A stretch of DNA of 64,000 nt, taken from assembly GCA_036558745.1 (NCBI GenBank), contig DATBEZ010000040.1:1-64000 (forward strand), given 5' to 3'. Source of the DNA: JAMXLJ01 sp036558745. Lineage in GTDB: Bacteria > Actinomycetota > Acidimicrobiia > IMCC26256 > JAMXLJ01. This document shows positions 8,125 to 17,800 of this stretch, in pieces. The notes under the pieces were generated by a model. That model saw only the letters and a list, made by a program, of their open reading frames with translations. It searched no databases and was not told the DNA's origin. A program made the position numbers and the translations under genes. The number at the start of each line of letters is the position of its first letter. Within the stretch, counting starts at the first letter, position 1.

Positions 8125-8972
8125 GCGGGCCGGCGCGCACCGGTGTGGGAGTGCTGCATCCGGGCGCGATGGGCGCGGCGGTCGGTGCCGCGCTCGCGGA
8201 GCGGGGCGAAGCGGTGCACTGGGTCTCCGCAGCGCGGAGTGCCGCGACGTGTGCGCGCGCGGCGTCCGCGGGCCTGGTCGAGCAGCGCGACCTCGGCGGC
8301 ATGCTGGCCGCGGTCGACACGGTGTTCTCGGTGTGTCCGCCCGAAGCGGCGCTCGACACCGCGTGCGGGGTCGCGGCGGCCGGGTTCGGTGGAACCTACG
8401 TCGACGCGAACGCGGTGGCGCCGGCTACCGCCCGCCGGGTCGGTGAGGTCATCGTGGCCGCGGGCGGCGCCTTCGTCGACGGCGCGATCGTGGGTGGCCC
8501 GCCGACGACTCGGGGCGAGACGCGGCTGTTCCTGAGCGGGCCCACGGCGGCAGCGGTCGCGGCGCGCTTCGACGGCGGCGCGTTCGAGACCGTCGTGCTG
8601 GGTGACGAGATCGGTACCGCGTCGGCGCTCAAGGTCGCGTACGCGGCGTGGACGAAGGGGAGTGGTGCGCTGCTGCTCGCAGTGCGGGCGTTCGCGCGCT
8701 CGAACGGTGTCGACGCCGCGCTGCTCGACGAGTGGTCGCGTTCCCAGCCGCGTCTGGCGGATCGGTCGTCGAGGACGGCACGAGGGAACGCGCGGAAGGC
8801 GTGGCGCTTCGTCGCGGAGATGGACGAGGAAGCCGACGCGTTCGCAGCCTCGGGCTTGCCCGACGGCTTCTCGCGTGCTGCCGCGAGGATGTACGAGCGC
8901 CTCACGGGGTACAAGGACATCGAGGACGTCGACCCGGACGCGGTGTTCGACGCGCTGAACCGTACGACGTGA
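8121..8972 (+). CDS. 6-phosphogluconate-dehydrogenase-like NAD(P)-binding protein
   Basis: A 283-residue oxidoreductase of the beta-hydroxyacid dehydrogenase/DUF1932 type. The N-terminal Rossmann fold has GVLHPGAMGAAVG (about 10-22). The C-terminal all-helical half resembles the NAD-binding, 6PGDH-like C domain. The conserved Lys in the central helix (SALKVAYAAWTKG) would be catalytic. GTG 8121 overlaps the amidohydrolase TGA, indicating coupled translation and a shared pathway. Reaction inferred: oxidation of a hydroxy acid or semialdehyde. Confidence 0.75.
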   Translation: MSGPARTGVGVLHPGAMGAAVGAALAERGEAVHWVSAARSAATCARAASAGLVEQRDLGGMLAAVDTVFSVCPPEAALDTACGVAAAGFGGTYVDANAVAPATARRVGEVIVAAGGAFVDGAIVGGPPTTRGETRLFLSGPTAAAVAARFDGGAFETVVLGDEIGTASALKVAYAAWTKGSGALLLAVRAFARSNGVDAALLDEWSRSQPRLADRSSRTARGNARKAWRFVAEMDEEADAFAASGLPDGFSRAAARMYERLTGYKDIEDVDPDAVFDALNRTT

Positions 8973-9064
8973 CAGAGCGGGGCGTTCGGTGTGTGCACCG
9001 GACGTTCGTGGTGGCGCGTCGCCCGCGTGCTTGAGCCGCGGGGCCCCACGGGTACATCGAAGGT

Positions 9065-9100
9065 GGGAAGGACCGCTCGGCCCCCCGCCGAGTCCTTCCC
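9065..9100. terminator. Hairpin downstream of the dehydrogenase gene
   Basis: GGGAAGGAC at 9065 pairs perfectly with GTCCTTCCC at 9092. Inside, TCGGC pairs with GCCGA around a C-rich loop. Likely ends the amidohydrolase-dehydrogenase transcript. Confidence 0.6.
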
Positions 9101-9108
9101 GCCCTGCA

Positions 9109-9156
9109 GGACCGCCCCGTCATCCGGGTCCCACCCCGCCGATGACGGGGCGGTCC
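9109..9156. terminator. Perfect 16-bp stem-loop, second terminator-like hairpin
   Basis: GGACCGCCCCGTCATC at 9109 is exactly complementary to GATGACGGGGCGGTCC at 9141 across a 16-base loop. It follows the previous hairpin by eight bases. A backup terminator is the simplest reading; the exact pairing and lack of a T tract leave other roles open. Confidence 0.55.
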
Positions 9157-9318
9157 ATGTTGTCTTGCGCCGCTCCGGAGTCGGAGCGGGGCGAGCGGGG
9201 TTGGCGGCGAGCGGCGCCCTGCCAACGGAGGCTCGCATCGGATGACGCGTCGCGGCCGTGTCGTTCTTGCCGCTCGCAGGCACGACGGTGACCGACGGAG
9301 CGGCGGTACATTCGGGTC

Positions 9319-9507
9319 GTGCCGGCGACCGCGCTCGCGTTGCTCGTGCCGTTCGCGGCCACGAACCAGGACTCGGTGGATCCCGGTTGGCCCAACGTGC
9401 TCGTGGCGATGTTCGTCGTCATCGTCGTGGGCGCCGCCGCCGCGACCGTCGTCGTGTACCGGCGGGCGCGCGCGTCGGTCAGGGACGGGCGCCGCGAGCG
9501 TCAGTGA
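9319..9507 (+). CDS. Small single-pass membrane protein, unknown function
   Basis: A 62-residue protein starting at GTG 9319. It has a hydrophobic N-terminus, then VLVAMFVVIVVGAAAATVVV as one clear membrane segment, and a basic tail (YRRARASVRDGRRERQ). A TACATT hexamer ends six bases before the start, which suggests a leaderless transcript. No recognised family. Confidence 0.5.
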   Translation: MPATALALLVPFAATNQDSVDPGWPNVLVAMFVVIVVGAAAATVVVYRRARASVRDGRRERQ

Positions 9508-9511
9508 CGAC

Positions 9512-9558
9512 GGAGCGCAGGCGTGGCCGGAGGCCGGGACGCCGGAGCGGAGTCGACC
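9512..9558. repeat. Hairpin-forming intergenic repeat, copy A
   Basis: Matches 46796-46842 at about 40 of 47 positions. It folds as GGCGT-GGCC-GGA-GGCC-GGG-ACGCC and is followed by the conserved tail GGAGCGG[A/C]GTCGACC. Arms differ from the other copy by compensatory changes. It lies upstream of the hexapeptide acyltransferase gene. Confidence 0.5.
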
Positions 9559-9613
9559 AACTCGCGATGCGAGCCCGGCCGACGGTACGCCCGGCGCTAC
9601 TCTCCGTCCCGCG

Positions 9614-10306
9614 ATGGGACCCATGGCATCCGCCCCCGAGCCGCGTGCGCTCGACCCGCTCCGTCTCGCGACCGGCGAGACGATCCGCTGGCTGTGGGAC
9701 CAGGCGGCCCGTTTCGCCACGATCGGGCCGCGCAGCCGCCGCGGCCGTCGCTTCGGGCATTTCGGTGCCGGCAGCGCGATCTGCTTCCCCGTCGCGGCGC
9801 TCTTCGGCGAGCGCTACATCCACATCGGCGACGCGTCGATGGTCGGGCCCTACTCGAGCCTCTCCGCGGGAGTGGCGCCGGGCCACGTACCCGACCACGA
9901 CCCGGTCGTGACCATCGGTGATCGCACGGTGATCGGCAAGGGCAGCGGCATCGTCGGTCACTCCGAGGTCGTCATCGGCGACGACGTGTGGACCGGCCAT
10001 CACGTCTACATCACGGATGCGAACCACGGGTACGAGGACGTGACCGCGCCGATCGGCACCCAGTTCGCGGCGCCGCGCCCCGTGCACGTCGGATCGGGGT
10101 CGTGGCTGGGCCACGGCACCGTCGTCCTGCCGGGCTCGACGATCGGCCGTCACGTGGTCGTGGGGGCCGGGTCGGTCGTCGCCGGGGACCTGCCCGATCT
10201 GAGCGTCGCGGTGGGCAATCCGGCCCGTGTGATCCGCCGCTACGTGCTCGGCGAGGGTTGGATTCGCGCCGAGGGTGACGGCTTTCCCCGGGCGGAACAC
10301 GCGTAG
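9614..10306 (+). CDS. Left-handed beta-helix (hexapeptide repeat) O-acyltransferase
   Basis: A 230-residue protein with hexapeptide-repeat turns from about residue 70 on (IGDASMVGPYSS, IGDRTVIGKGS, VIGDDVWTGHHVYI, STIGRHVVVGAGSVV). The DANHGYEDV segment carries the catalytic His of the CatB/NodL/maltose acetyltransferase group, and VGNPARVIR is the usual end. Family members transfer acetyl groups from acetyl-CoA to sugars or drugs. Start MGPMASAPE at 9614 (or 9623) lacks a Shine-Dalgarno; a TACTCT hexamer lies at 9598. Confidence 0.85.
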   Translation: MGPMASAPEPRALDPLRLATGETIRWLWDQAARFATIGPRSRRGRRFGHFGAGSAICFPVAALFGERYIHIGDASMVGPYSSLSAGVAPGHVPDHDPVVTIGDRTVIGKGSGIVGHSEVVIGDDVWTGHHVYITDANHGYEDVTAPIGTQFAAPRPVHVGSGSWLGHGTVVLPGSTIGRHVVVGAGSVVAGDLPDLSVAVGNPARVIRRYVLGEGWIRAEGDGFPRAEHA

Positions 10307-10476
10307 GCCTTTCCCACCTGCGAATATGGATGCTACGGTCCGGCGTCCCTCACTTTGGGCAGGGTGAGGTATCTGGGCTGGGAGCGAGCCGTGTGGGGAC
10401 GGCGCGAGACAGGGTCGCGACGCAGAGCGTCGGGACCGACACGCAGCGGACGATCGTGGAGCGACGGGGTGGTGCC

Positions 10477-11208
10477 GTGATCCGGCCCGCCCCGTTGGGC
10501 CTCACGCGCGTGCTTGTGGTCGACGGCGACACCGGCAGCCGCGACCTGCTGTCGCGGGCGCTGCGCGACGCCGGGTTCCTCGTGGAGTGCGTGGGCACGG
10601 CACGCGACGCGCTGGCGACCTTTGACGCGGTCCGGCCGGCCGTGGTGCTCGTGGAGTTCGCGCTTCCCGACGCGTCCGGGCTCGACGTGTGCGCCACGCT
10701 GCGGGAACGGGGTCGCGGTCGGGTGCCCATCATCATGGTCGGCTCGCACGACAGCGAGCTCGACGCCGTCGTCGGCCTCGAGCTCGGAGCCGACGACTAC
10801 GTGACCAAGCCGTTGCGCCTGCGCGAGGTGGTGGCCCGTATCCGGGCCCGGTTGCGCTGGGCCGGTGTCGGCGAGGACGGCGGACCGACGGCCGAGATCC
10901 TCGAGGTCGGTGACGTGCGGATGGACCCGCAGCGCCACGAGGTGACCGTGCGGGGGCGGGCGGTCGCGCTGCCGCTCAAGGAGTTCGGGATCCTCGAGAC
11001 CCTCCTCGCGAACGCGGGACAGGTGGTCACCCGGACGACGCTGCTCGACCGGGTGTGGGGCCGTGACTACTACGGCGACGGCAAGACGCTCGACGTCCAC
11101 GTCGCCCGGCTCCGCAGCAAGCTCGCCAACGGGCTCGCCGAGGGTCGCCGGATCGTGACGGTGCGCGGGGTCGGCTACCGCTTCGAGGTGCCGGTCGGGG
11201 GTGGGTAG
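10477..11208 (+). CDS. OmpR/PhoB-family response regulator with atypical receiver
   Basis: A 243-residue protein with a receiver domain (about 10-125) and a winged-helix DNA-binding domain (about 145-240, containing KTLDVHVARLRSKL and VRGVGYRFE). The receiver departs from canon. The phosphoacceptor position is Glu60 (LVEFALPD) instead of Asp, the acidic pair is Asp16-Gly17, the conserved Thr/Ser is Gly89, and only Lys111 is kept. This suggests phosphorylation-independent or constitutively active-like signalling. No histidine kinase is adjacent. GTG 10477 fits the family start. Its 3' end overlaps the convergent binding-protein gene by 34 bp. Confidence 0.88.
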   Translation: MIRPAPLGLTRVLVVDGDTGSRDLLSRALRDAGFLVECVGTARDALATFDAVRPAVVLVEFALPDASGLDVCATLRERGRGRVPIIMVGSHDSELDAVVGLELGADDYVTKPLRLREVVARIRARLRWAGVGEDGGPTAEILEVGDVRMDPQRHEVTVRGRAVALPLKEFGILETLLANAGQVVTRTTLLDRVWGRDYYGDGKTLDVHVARLRSKLANGLAEGRRIVTVRGVGYRFEVPVGGG

Positions 11209-12869
11209 CTCGGCGGCGTGTCGTTCGGCGGCAGCTGGTGGAACAGGGTCACCGAGTTCGCGGGGTCGAACACGTCGGGCTCGCCCCTCGGCCACTGCCC
11301 GGGGAGGTACCGGCGGCCCTGGTTCGCGTACGCGTACATCCCGGTGCCGTCGTTACCGACCTCGTCGGGGCCCTTCGCGGTCGGGTCCCACCAGATGAGC
11401 GTGGCGTCGTCGCCGCCGAAGTAGTCGGGCTGGGGCCAGATCCCGTGCTTGCCCCACGACAGGTGCAGGTGGGTCACACGGGTCGGGCCCGACGGGTAGC
11501 GGAACAGACCGTCGCGGAACGTCTGCGGCGTGAGGTGCGGCCCGGCGAGGTGGACGCCGGTGAAGAAGATCAGAGGCGCTTGGACCAGCTCCTCCCAGGT
11601 CTTCGCCTGCGGGGGCTTGCCCGTCTGCCACGTCAGGATCTGGGCCAGGTCGTCGACCGACTCGTCGGAACGCGCCGGGAGCACCGAGACCCCGAACGCG
11701 TGCGCCCACTGCTTCTGGTCGTAGGTGCGACCGAACAACGTCGTGTCGGTGTAGACGGTGCCGAGCACGATCCACTCGGGGAAGTACTGCTGTCGCGTGG
11801 CCTCGGCGGTGAAGAAGGACGGGGTCACCGGGTCGGCGGCGAGGATCACGCTCGTGACGCCGGCGGCCTTGAGCTGACTGATGACCGTGCGCGCCGTCTC
11901 CTGGGCCTTGCTCAGGTCGAACGAGTACGCGGCGTCGCTCGCGATCGTGACGTGGTACTTGCGGAGCAAATCCTTGAAGTGGTTCGCGCTCGCGGCGAAC
12001 GTGCCTGCGTCGTCGTTGTAACGGATGAGTCCGAAGCGTCGGGTCTTGCTCGTGAGCGCGGGATCACCGGCATGCGACGCGTCCCGCCCGGCCAGCTCCT
12101 TGCCGATGAACTCGGCCCAGTGGACCGCGGCCTGCTCGAACGACGGCTCGGTCGGCCAGATGTTCGGCGCGCGCTGGTCGACGAACTGTTGGGGCTGGGC
12201 GAGGGTGCAGTCACCGACACAGAGCACGCCGCGCGCCGCGAGCTCGTCGGCATAGGCCGCGGTCATCTGCGGACCGCCCCACGACGCGAACGCGTGGATC
12301 TGGGTCGCGACCTTGATGGCGTCGGCCTTCGCCGCCGCGTCGTCGTCGTCCGCGCCGCTGCCCTTCACGAACACGAGCTTCACCTTGCGCCCGTACATCT
12401 CGTAGTGGGATTCGAAGAAGTCGGCGTAGGCCTGTTGCGTGGCCTCCTCCGCCCTCACCGTCTCGTCGGCGCCGCTCTGCTCGAAGAACGTCTGCTGGAG
12501 CAGGTCGGGTTGCTGCTCGTAGACCGCGATGGTGATGGTGTCCTTGGTGACGCCCGGGCTGGTCGCGCCACCGTTGTCGCCGTGAAAGGGCGGGACGCAC
12601 GGCGGCGCGTAGAGCAACGGGACCGCGACCCTGCCCGTGTGGGTGTCGCAGTTCGGACCCCAGTCGGTTTTCGAGCTCTTGCTGAAGAGCTCGGGCTCGC
12701 CGTTCGCGGTGGCCGACGTCGTGACGTTGCCCTTGGACTTGGAGCTCGAGCCGCCGCGGGTGGCGAAAAGCGCGGCGACGACAGCGACGATCACGACGAC
12801 GACGATGAACGGCGCGTAGCGGCGCAGCAGTCGGTTGCCGCCCGGTCGACGGGGCGCGGTGGGCTCCAT
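11175..12869 (-). CDS. Membrane-anchored branched-chain-type ABC substrate-binding protein (second)
   Basis: A 564-residue type 1 periplasmic-binding protein. The N-terminus is a basic segment followed by one long hydrophobic helix (about 19-40) with no lipobox or clear cleavage site, so it is probably a signal anchor. The extracellular part opens with a Cys-containing segment (DWGPNCDTHTG, then PPCVPPFHGDNGGAT) shared with the paralogue at 13202. The body has the two-lobe fold (TDTTLFGRTYDQ near the second lobe). It lies downstream of the fused liv-type transporter genes but beyond a terminator hairpin, so it may be expressed separately. Confidence 0.85.
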   Translation of the reverse strand: MEPTAPRRPGGNRLLRRYAPFIVVVVIVAVVAALFATRGGSSSKSKGNVTTSATANGEPELFSKSSKTDWGPNCDTHTGRVAVPLLYAPPCVPPFHGDNGGATSPGVTKDTITIAVYEQQPDLLQQTFFEQSGADETVRAEEATQQAYADFFESHYEMYGRKVKLVFVKGSGADDDDAAAKADAIKVATQIHAFASWGGPQMTAAYADELAARGVLCVGDCTLAQPQQFVDQRAPNIWPTEPSFEQAAVHWAEFIGKELAGRDASHAGDPALTSKTRRFGLIRYNDDAGTFAASANHFKDLLRKYHVTIASDAAYSFDLSKAQETARTVISQLKAAGVTSVILAADPVTPSFFTAEATRQQYFPEWIVLGTVYTDTTLFGRTYDQKQWAHAFGVSVLPARSDESVDDLAQILTWQTGKPPQAKTWEELVQAPLIFFTGVHLAGPHLTPQTFRDGLFRYPSGPTRVTHLHLSWGKHGIWPQPDYFGGDDATLIWWDPTAKGPDEVGNDGTGMYAYANQGRRYLPGQWPRGEPDVFDPANSVTLFHQLPPNDTPPSYPPPTGTSKR

Positions 12870-13201
12870 GGGCGCGCAAAGCTAGGCGCTCGCGCCCACC
12901 GAGTCGCCTCGACCTCTCACTCTCCCTTCATCGGTGCTGCTCCCGACGGTTCAGCCGGGTCAAGGTGCCGGCGACTGCATCGGTGATCTGGCGGTCGGTC
13001 GACGAAGAGGAACGCGACGCTGCGGTGCATGCGGATGCCCGGGAGCCGTGATCGGCACTGAACAAATCGTGTTGTCGGGCTGCGACGGGCGCGATGACGT
13101 CGAAGATCCATCTCCGGATCGCCGCGCTCACCTGTGACAGCTTCGGTTGGGACGGTGATCGGCTCATCCCGCCGATCAGCGTCCCAACCGACGAATGGGG
13201 G
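12870..13201. other. Gene-free interval between two binding-protein genes
   Basis: Holds the terminator of the upstream gene (13143-13191) and the promoter side of the downstream gene, with a TAGCTT hexamer read on the minus strand about nine bases before ATG 12869. An eight-base inverted repeat (12869-12876 with 12891-12898) overlaps that promoter. No convincing gene; a 64-codon minus-strand frame is arginine-rich and unsupported. Confidence 0.55.
13143..13191. terminator. Long hairpin ending the liv-type operon
   Basis: TCGGTTGGGACG pairs with CGTCCCAACCGA and, inside, TGATCGGC pairs with GCCGATCA around a seven-base loop, with one G-G mismatch between the two stems. It begins 11 bases after the stop of the gene ending at 13202 on the minus strand. 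Confidence 0.75.
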
Positions 13202-14884
13202 TCAGCCGCCCTGGGCGGGGGAGGGGTAGACGGGCGGGCGGTCGCTCGGAGGGATCTGCTTGTAGAGCAGGACGGAGGTCGCAGGGTCGAACAGTCCCGT
13301 CTCGCCCTTCGGGAACTGGCCGGACCGGTACCGCTTGCCCTGATCCGCGAACTGGTAGAGCCCGGTGCCGTTATTGCCGTTCTCGTCGACACCGCTGGCC
13401 TTCGAGTCCCACCAGACGACCGTCGCGTCGTCGATCCCGGCCCAGTCGGTGGTGGGCCAGAGGCCGTGGTGGCCGCGCGAGAGCGTGGGCGTGGTCGGGC
13501 CGCCACCCGCGACGGGCGCGCGGAACAGGCCGTTCTCGAACGTCTCGGGCGTGAGGATCGGTCCCGCGAGCTGCACGCCCGTCATGAGCGTGCCGCCGTC
13601 GAGGTTCAGGATCTGGTAGTTGTTCGACACCGGCTTCTTGCCGTACTGCCAGACGTACAGGTTGTAGCCGTCCTGGGTGGTCTGGTCGCCTCTCGCGGCG
13701 TTGAAGGACACACCGAACGCGTGCACCCACTGCTGCTGGTCGAACGTCCGGCCGAAGGTCGCCGTGTCGACGAAGAGGCTCTGGCCGATCACCCACTCGG
13801 GGAAGTAGCCCTGGCGCGTCGCCTCCTGGGTGAAGTACTTGGGCATGAGCGGGTCGGCGTTCAGGATGACCGACGTGACGCCCGCGCTCTTCAGCTGCGC
13901 GATCGCGGTGCGCGCCAGCTCCGGCGCGCGGGTGAGGTCGAGCTGGAACGAGATCTCGCTCGCGAGCTTGACCCCGTACTTGTTCAGCTGATCCTTGAAC
14001 GTCTGGTAGCCCTGCGCGTACTGACCGTCGGCCGTGTCGTAGTGCAACGCGCCGAACACGCGGGTCTTGTCCTTCACCGCGTCGCCGCCGTGAATCGCCT
14101 TGCCGCCCTTGAGCTCCTTGCCGATGAATTCGGCCGTCAGCGAGGCCGACTGTGTCGAGCCGGGCGTGAACAACCACAGATACGGCTCGCGCGACTGCGT
14201 GAAGCTGTCGGGGAACGTCACCGAGCACGTCGCGAGGCACAGGATCTTGCGGGCCGAGAGCTCGTCGGCGAACGCGGTCGTCTGCGTCGGACCACCGAAC
14301 ACCGCGAACGGCTTGATGTCGGTGGCGATCTTGATCGCGTCCGCCTTCGCCGCGGTCTCGTCGGTCGGACCGCCGGTCGCCTTGTACTTCACGAAGTCGA
14401 CCTTGCGCCCGTAGGTCTCGGTGTGGGCGGCCCAGAGCTTTCCGAAGTCGATCGCAGTGTCGGCGTTCTGGTCGGGCGACGTGGTCGCGCCCGCCCCGCC
14501 GACGAGCGCCTGCTGGAGCGGGTCGGGCTGGGCGATGTATACCGCGACCGTGATCGCGTCCGCGGTGACACCGGGCGCCGTCGCGCCGCCGTTGTCGCCG
14601 TGGAACGGCGGCACGCACGGCGGGGCGTAGACGGTCGGCAGCTTGATCTTGCCGGTCGTGGTGTCGCAGTTCGGGCCCCAGTCGGTGTTCGAGTCCTTGG
14701 TGAACATGACCGGCGGCTTGCCCGGACCGCTGCCTGCGGACACGGAGTCCTTCTTGGAGCTGCCGCCTCCGCCCGCGAGGGTCACGATCAGCACGACCAC
14801 CACGATGATGACGAGCACCGCGAGGATCGGCCCGTAGCGGCGCAGCGTGCTGGGCCGACGGGGACGGGTCGGGGTCGGTTGCAT
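13202..14884 (-). CDS. Membrane-anchored branched-chain-type ABC substrate-binding protein (first)
   Basis: A 560-residue paralogue of the protein at 11175, with the same order of features. These are a basic N-terminus, one hydrophobic helix (LAVLVIIVVVVLIVTLAG) without a lipobox, the Cys segment DWGPNCDTTTG/APPCVPPFHGDNGGAT and a two-lobe binding fold. ATG 14884 is chosen because GGAGG lies seven bases upstream; a GTG two codons earlier overlaps the preceding stop (GTGA). It is the last gene of the TetR / LivHM / MFS-LivFG operon and is followed by a strong hairpin, so it is the likely main receptor of that transporter. Confidence 0.88.
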   Translation of the reverse strand: MQPTPTRPRRPSTLRRYGPILAVLVIIVVVVLIVTLAGGGGSSKKDSVSAGSGPGKPPVMFTKDSNTDWGPNCDTTTGKIKLPTVYAPPCVPPFHGDNGGATAPGVTADAITVAVYIAQPDPLQQALVGGAGATTSPDQNADTAIDFGKLWAAHTETYGRKVDFVKYKATGGPTDETAAKADAIKIATDIKPFAVFGGPTQTTAFADELSARKILCLATCSVTFPDSFTQSREPYLWLFTPGSTQSASLTAEFIGKELKGGKAIHGGDAVKDKTRVFGALHYDTADGQYAQGYQTFKDQLNKYGVKLASEISFQLDLTRAPELARTAIAQLKSAGVTSVILNADPLMPKYFTQEATRQGYFPEWVIGQSLFVDTATFGRTFDQQQWVHAFGVSFNAARGDQTTQDGYNLYVWQYGKKPVSNNYQILNLDGGTLMTGVQLAGPILTPETFENGLFRAPVAGGGPTTPTLSRGHHGLWPTTDWAGIDDATVVWWDSKASGVDENGNNGTGLYQFADQGKRYRSGQFPKGETGLFDPATSVLLYKQIPPSDRPPVYPSPAQGG

Positions 14885-14886
14885 GC

Positions 14887-17800
14887 TCACTCCTCCACGC
14901 CGAGCGCGCCGGGACGGGCTCCCGAGCGGGCGATGACCGCCTGGCTGGTTCCGAGATAGGACGCGACGACGCGCGGCTCGTGCACGACCTCGTCGGGTGT
15001 GCCGGTCGCGATCACCTCGCCGAGATCGAGCGCGATCATCCGGTCGGAGATCGACGACAGCAGCGGCAGGTCGTGCTCGATCATGAGGATGCTGGCCCCG
15101 AGCCCGTCGCGGATGCGCAGCAGCAACGGTCCGAGCGCCTCGCTCTCACGTTGCGCGATGCCTGAAGACGGCTCGTCCAGCAGTAGCACCGACGGGCCGT
15201 GCGCGAGCACGCACGCGAGGTCGACCACACGACGACTCCCCGTCGACAGCTCGCGCACGAACTTGTCGCGGAACGCGCCCAGGCCCATGAGCTCGATCAG
15301 CTCCTCGACGCGCATGGCGACGTCGTGCTCGGAGTCGAGCACCGCGGGCAGGTTCAACGCCGCGGCGACGGGATCACGGACGTCGACGTGGGTCTCGAGC
15401 GCGACCGCGATCGTCTCCGAGACGGTGAGTGCCGGGAACAGCCGGCCGTCCTGGAACGAGCGGCCGAGCCCGAGGCGGGCGCGCCGCTGCGGCGAGCGTC
15501 CCGACAGGTCGTGCACGACGCCATCGGCCGCGAGCGTGATGCGACCTTCGTCGGGCGGGAGGAACCCCGAGATCACGTCGAAGAGCGTGGTCTTGCCCGC
15601 GCCGTTCGGGCCGATGAAGCCGAGCACCTCGCCCGCGTGCACGTCGAAGCCCACCCCCTGGAGGGCGGTGATCCCGCCGAAGTGCTTCGACACCTCGCGC
15701 ACTGACAGCCGCACGTCGGCCTCAGCACCGTTGCCATTCGCGCCCGACGCGCCACGCGCGGACGCGGGCACCCGCGTCACGCCGTTCGCGCTGCCGTTCC
15801 CGTTGCCGTTCGCAGCACCGGCGGCCAGGCCCGCACCCGCATCGGCGCCGACCGACTCCGCGCCCTCGAGGAACACCGAACGCAGGATGTCGGGCCGGTC
15901 GAGCAGCTCCGCGGTGGGCCCGTGGAAGCGGATCTCGCCCTTCTCCATGAAGTACGCGGTCTCCGCGACCGTCAACGCGACGTTCACCGATTGCTCGACG
16001 AGGATGATCGTGGTCCCCGCGTCGCGGATGCTCTGGACGATCTCGAGCAGCTGCTCGACCACCGCGGGAGCGAGGCCCAGCGACAGCTCGTCGATCATGA
16101 GCAGACGCGGGCGCTCGATGAACGCCATGCCCAGCGTCAGCATCTGCTGCTGACCGCCGGACAGGTTGCCCGCCGCCATGTGCAGCCGCTCACCGAGGAT
16201 CGGGAAGATCTCGAGCACGCGGTCGGTCGCGGCGCGCACGTGCGCCTGATCCCGCCGGTGCAGCCATCCGGCGAGCTGCAGGTTCTCGGCGACGGTCAGC
16301 GACGGGAAGACGCCCTGACCGCCGGGCACCTGCATGACGCCGCGCGCCGCGACCTCGTCGGGAGGCGTGTGCGTCATGTCGCGACCGTCGAAGACGACCG
16401 CGCCGCCACTCGCCTGTACCAGTCCCGACACCGCCTTCAACAACGTCGACTTCCCGGCACCGTTCGTGCCGAGGAGCGCGACGATCTCGCCCTCGTCGAC
16501 CTCGAGGTCGACGTTGAAGAGCACCTGCACGCCGTCGTAGTGCACGTCGACGCCGCGCACGAGGAGCAGCTTGACGTTGCCCTGCCGGCGCTCGAACAGC
16601 ACCTCGGCCTGCGCCGCGGCCGCAGTCCACACCCGGCGGATGTCGTCGTTCACGTCGCTGCCCGCCGACGCGATGATCAACGCGCCGATCAGGAACACCG
16701 GGACCATCAGCAGGAGGCCGGGCCGGATGCCCCACGCGTCCGCCGCACCACCGATGACGGGCAGCAGCACGAGACCGGGGAGGATCCACAGGCCCGCAAC
16801 CGAGAACCCGAACGAGCGGACCTTCGGCGGGATCGCGAGCGACAGCGCGGCGAAGATGCCCGGGATCAGGATGACGACGACGCCCGAGACGATCGCGTTC
16901 ATGATGATCGCCATGGGCAGCCACGGGCTCAGCGCGAACAGCGTCCATGCGACCGCGACGACGACGGCGACCACCGCGAGGAACCGCAGTACCAGCGCGG
17001 CGTCGCGCGCGAGAAGTCGCGTCGCGATCGGGATGCCCGCGAACAGCCCGACCAGCTGCGCCGGCTCGACCGCGGCCGCGATGTAGCCACGGGCGCGCTC
17101 GTCGAGATGGAAGACCTGGGAGTAGAAGAGCGAGCTGAGGCTGAGCAGGCCGAGGAACGCGACCGCGAGGAACGGCAGCGCGTAGAAGACCTTGCGCAGC
17201 GTGCCGACGCTCCACACGATGCGCCACGACTCGGCGATCGACGGCGGGATGTCCTCGGTGCTCTGCACCTCGTCGCTGGCACCCATCGCGGCGCGCTCGA
17301 AGTGCCCGCGCAGCGGCTCGCGGAGCCGGAGGGCAAGGATGATGAAGACGAGCGTCGGGATCGCGTAGATGACGAACGGGACCCGCCAGCTCGTGTAGTA
17401 GGCGATCAGCCCGGCGAACAGCGGACCGATGCACGCGCCGACGGCGTACGCGGCGCGGTGGGCGGCGTAGACGTTCGGGCGCGCGGGGATGTCGTAGTAG
17501 TCGGACAGCAGGGAGTTGTGGGTCGGGACGATGGTGGCGCCGCCGAGCCCCGACCCGGCCCGGGCGAGGCCGAGCACCCACAGCACGGGTGCAAGGCCCG
17601 TGAGCACCGAGAACACACACCACGCGGCGGCGCCCCACACCGCGATGCGTACGCGCGAGAAGCGGTCGGCCCAGAAGCCGATCGGGACCGCGATGATCAG
17701 CGCGGCAGCGCCGGTCAGCCCGACGACCGCGAGGATCGCCTGGGTGTCGAGGCCGAACGAGTCGCGGATGTTCGGCAGCAACACGTCGAACGCGCGCTGG

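Larger units (their letters stand above)
8973..9318. other. Gene-free interval with two strong hairpins
   Basis: No convincing open frame on either strand. It holds two consecutive inverted repeats (9065-9100 and 9109-9156), a weaker GTTGGC/GCCAAC hairpin near 9210-9236, and a TACATT hexamer at 9307 placed as a minus-10 box for the next gene. Confidence 0.6.

Noticed and set aside
9065..9156. Riboswitch or attenuator for the next gene
   Set aside because: The hairpins lie directly after an operon and more than 160 bp before the next gene, which has its own promoter-like hexamer; no known aptamer pattern seen.
12917..13111. 64-codon minus-strand frame between binding-protein genes
   Set aside because: Arg/His-rich, no ribosome-binding site, and the region is better explained by promoter and terminator sequence.
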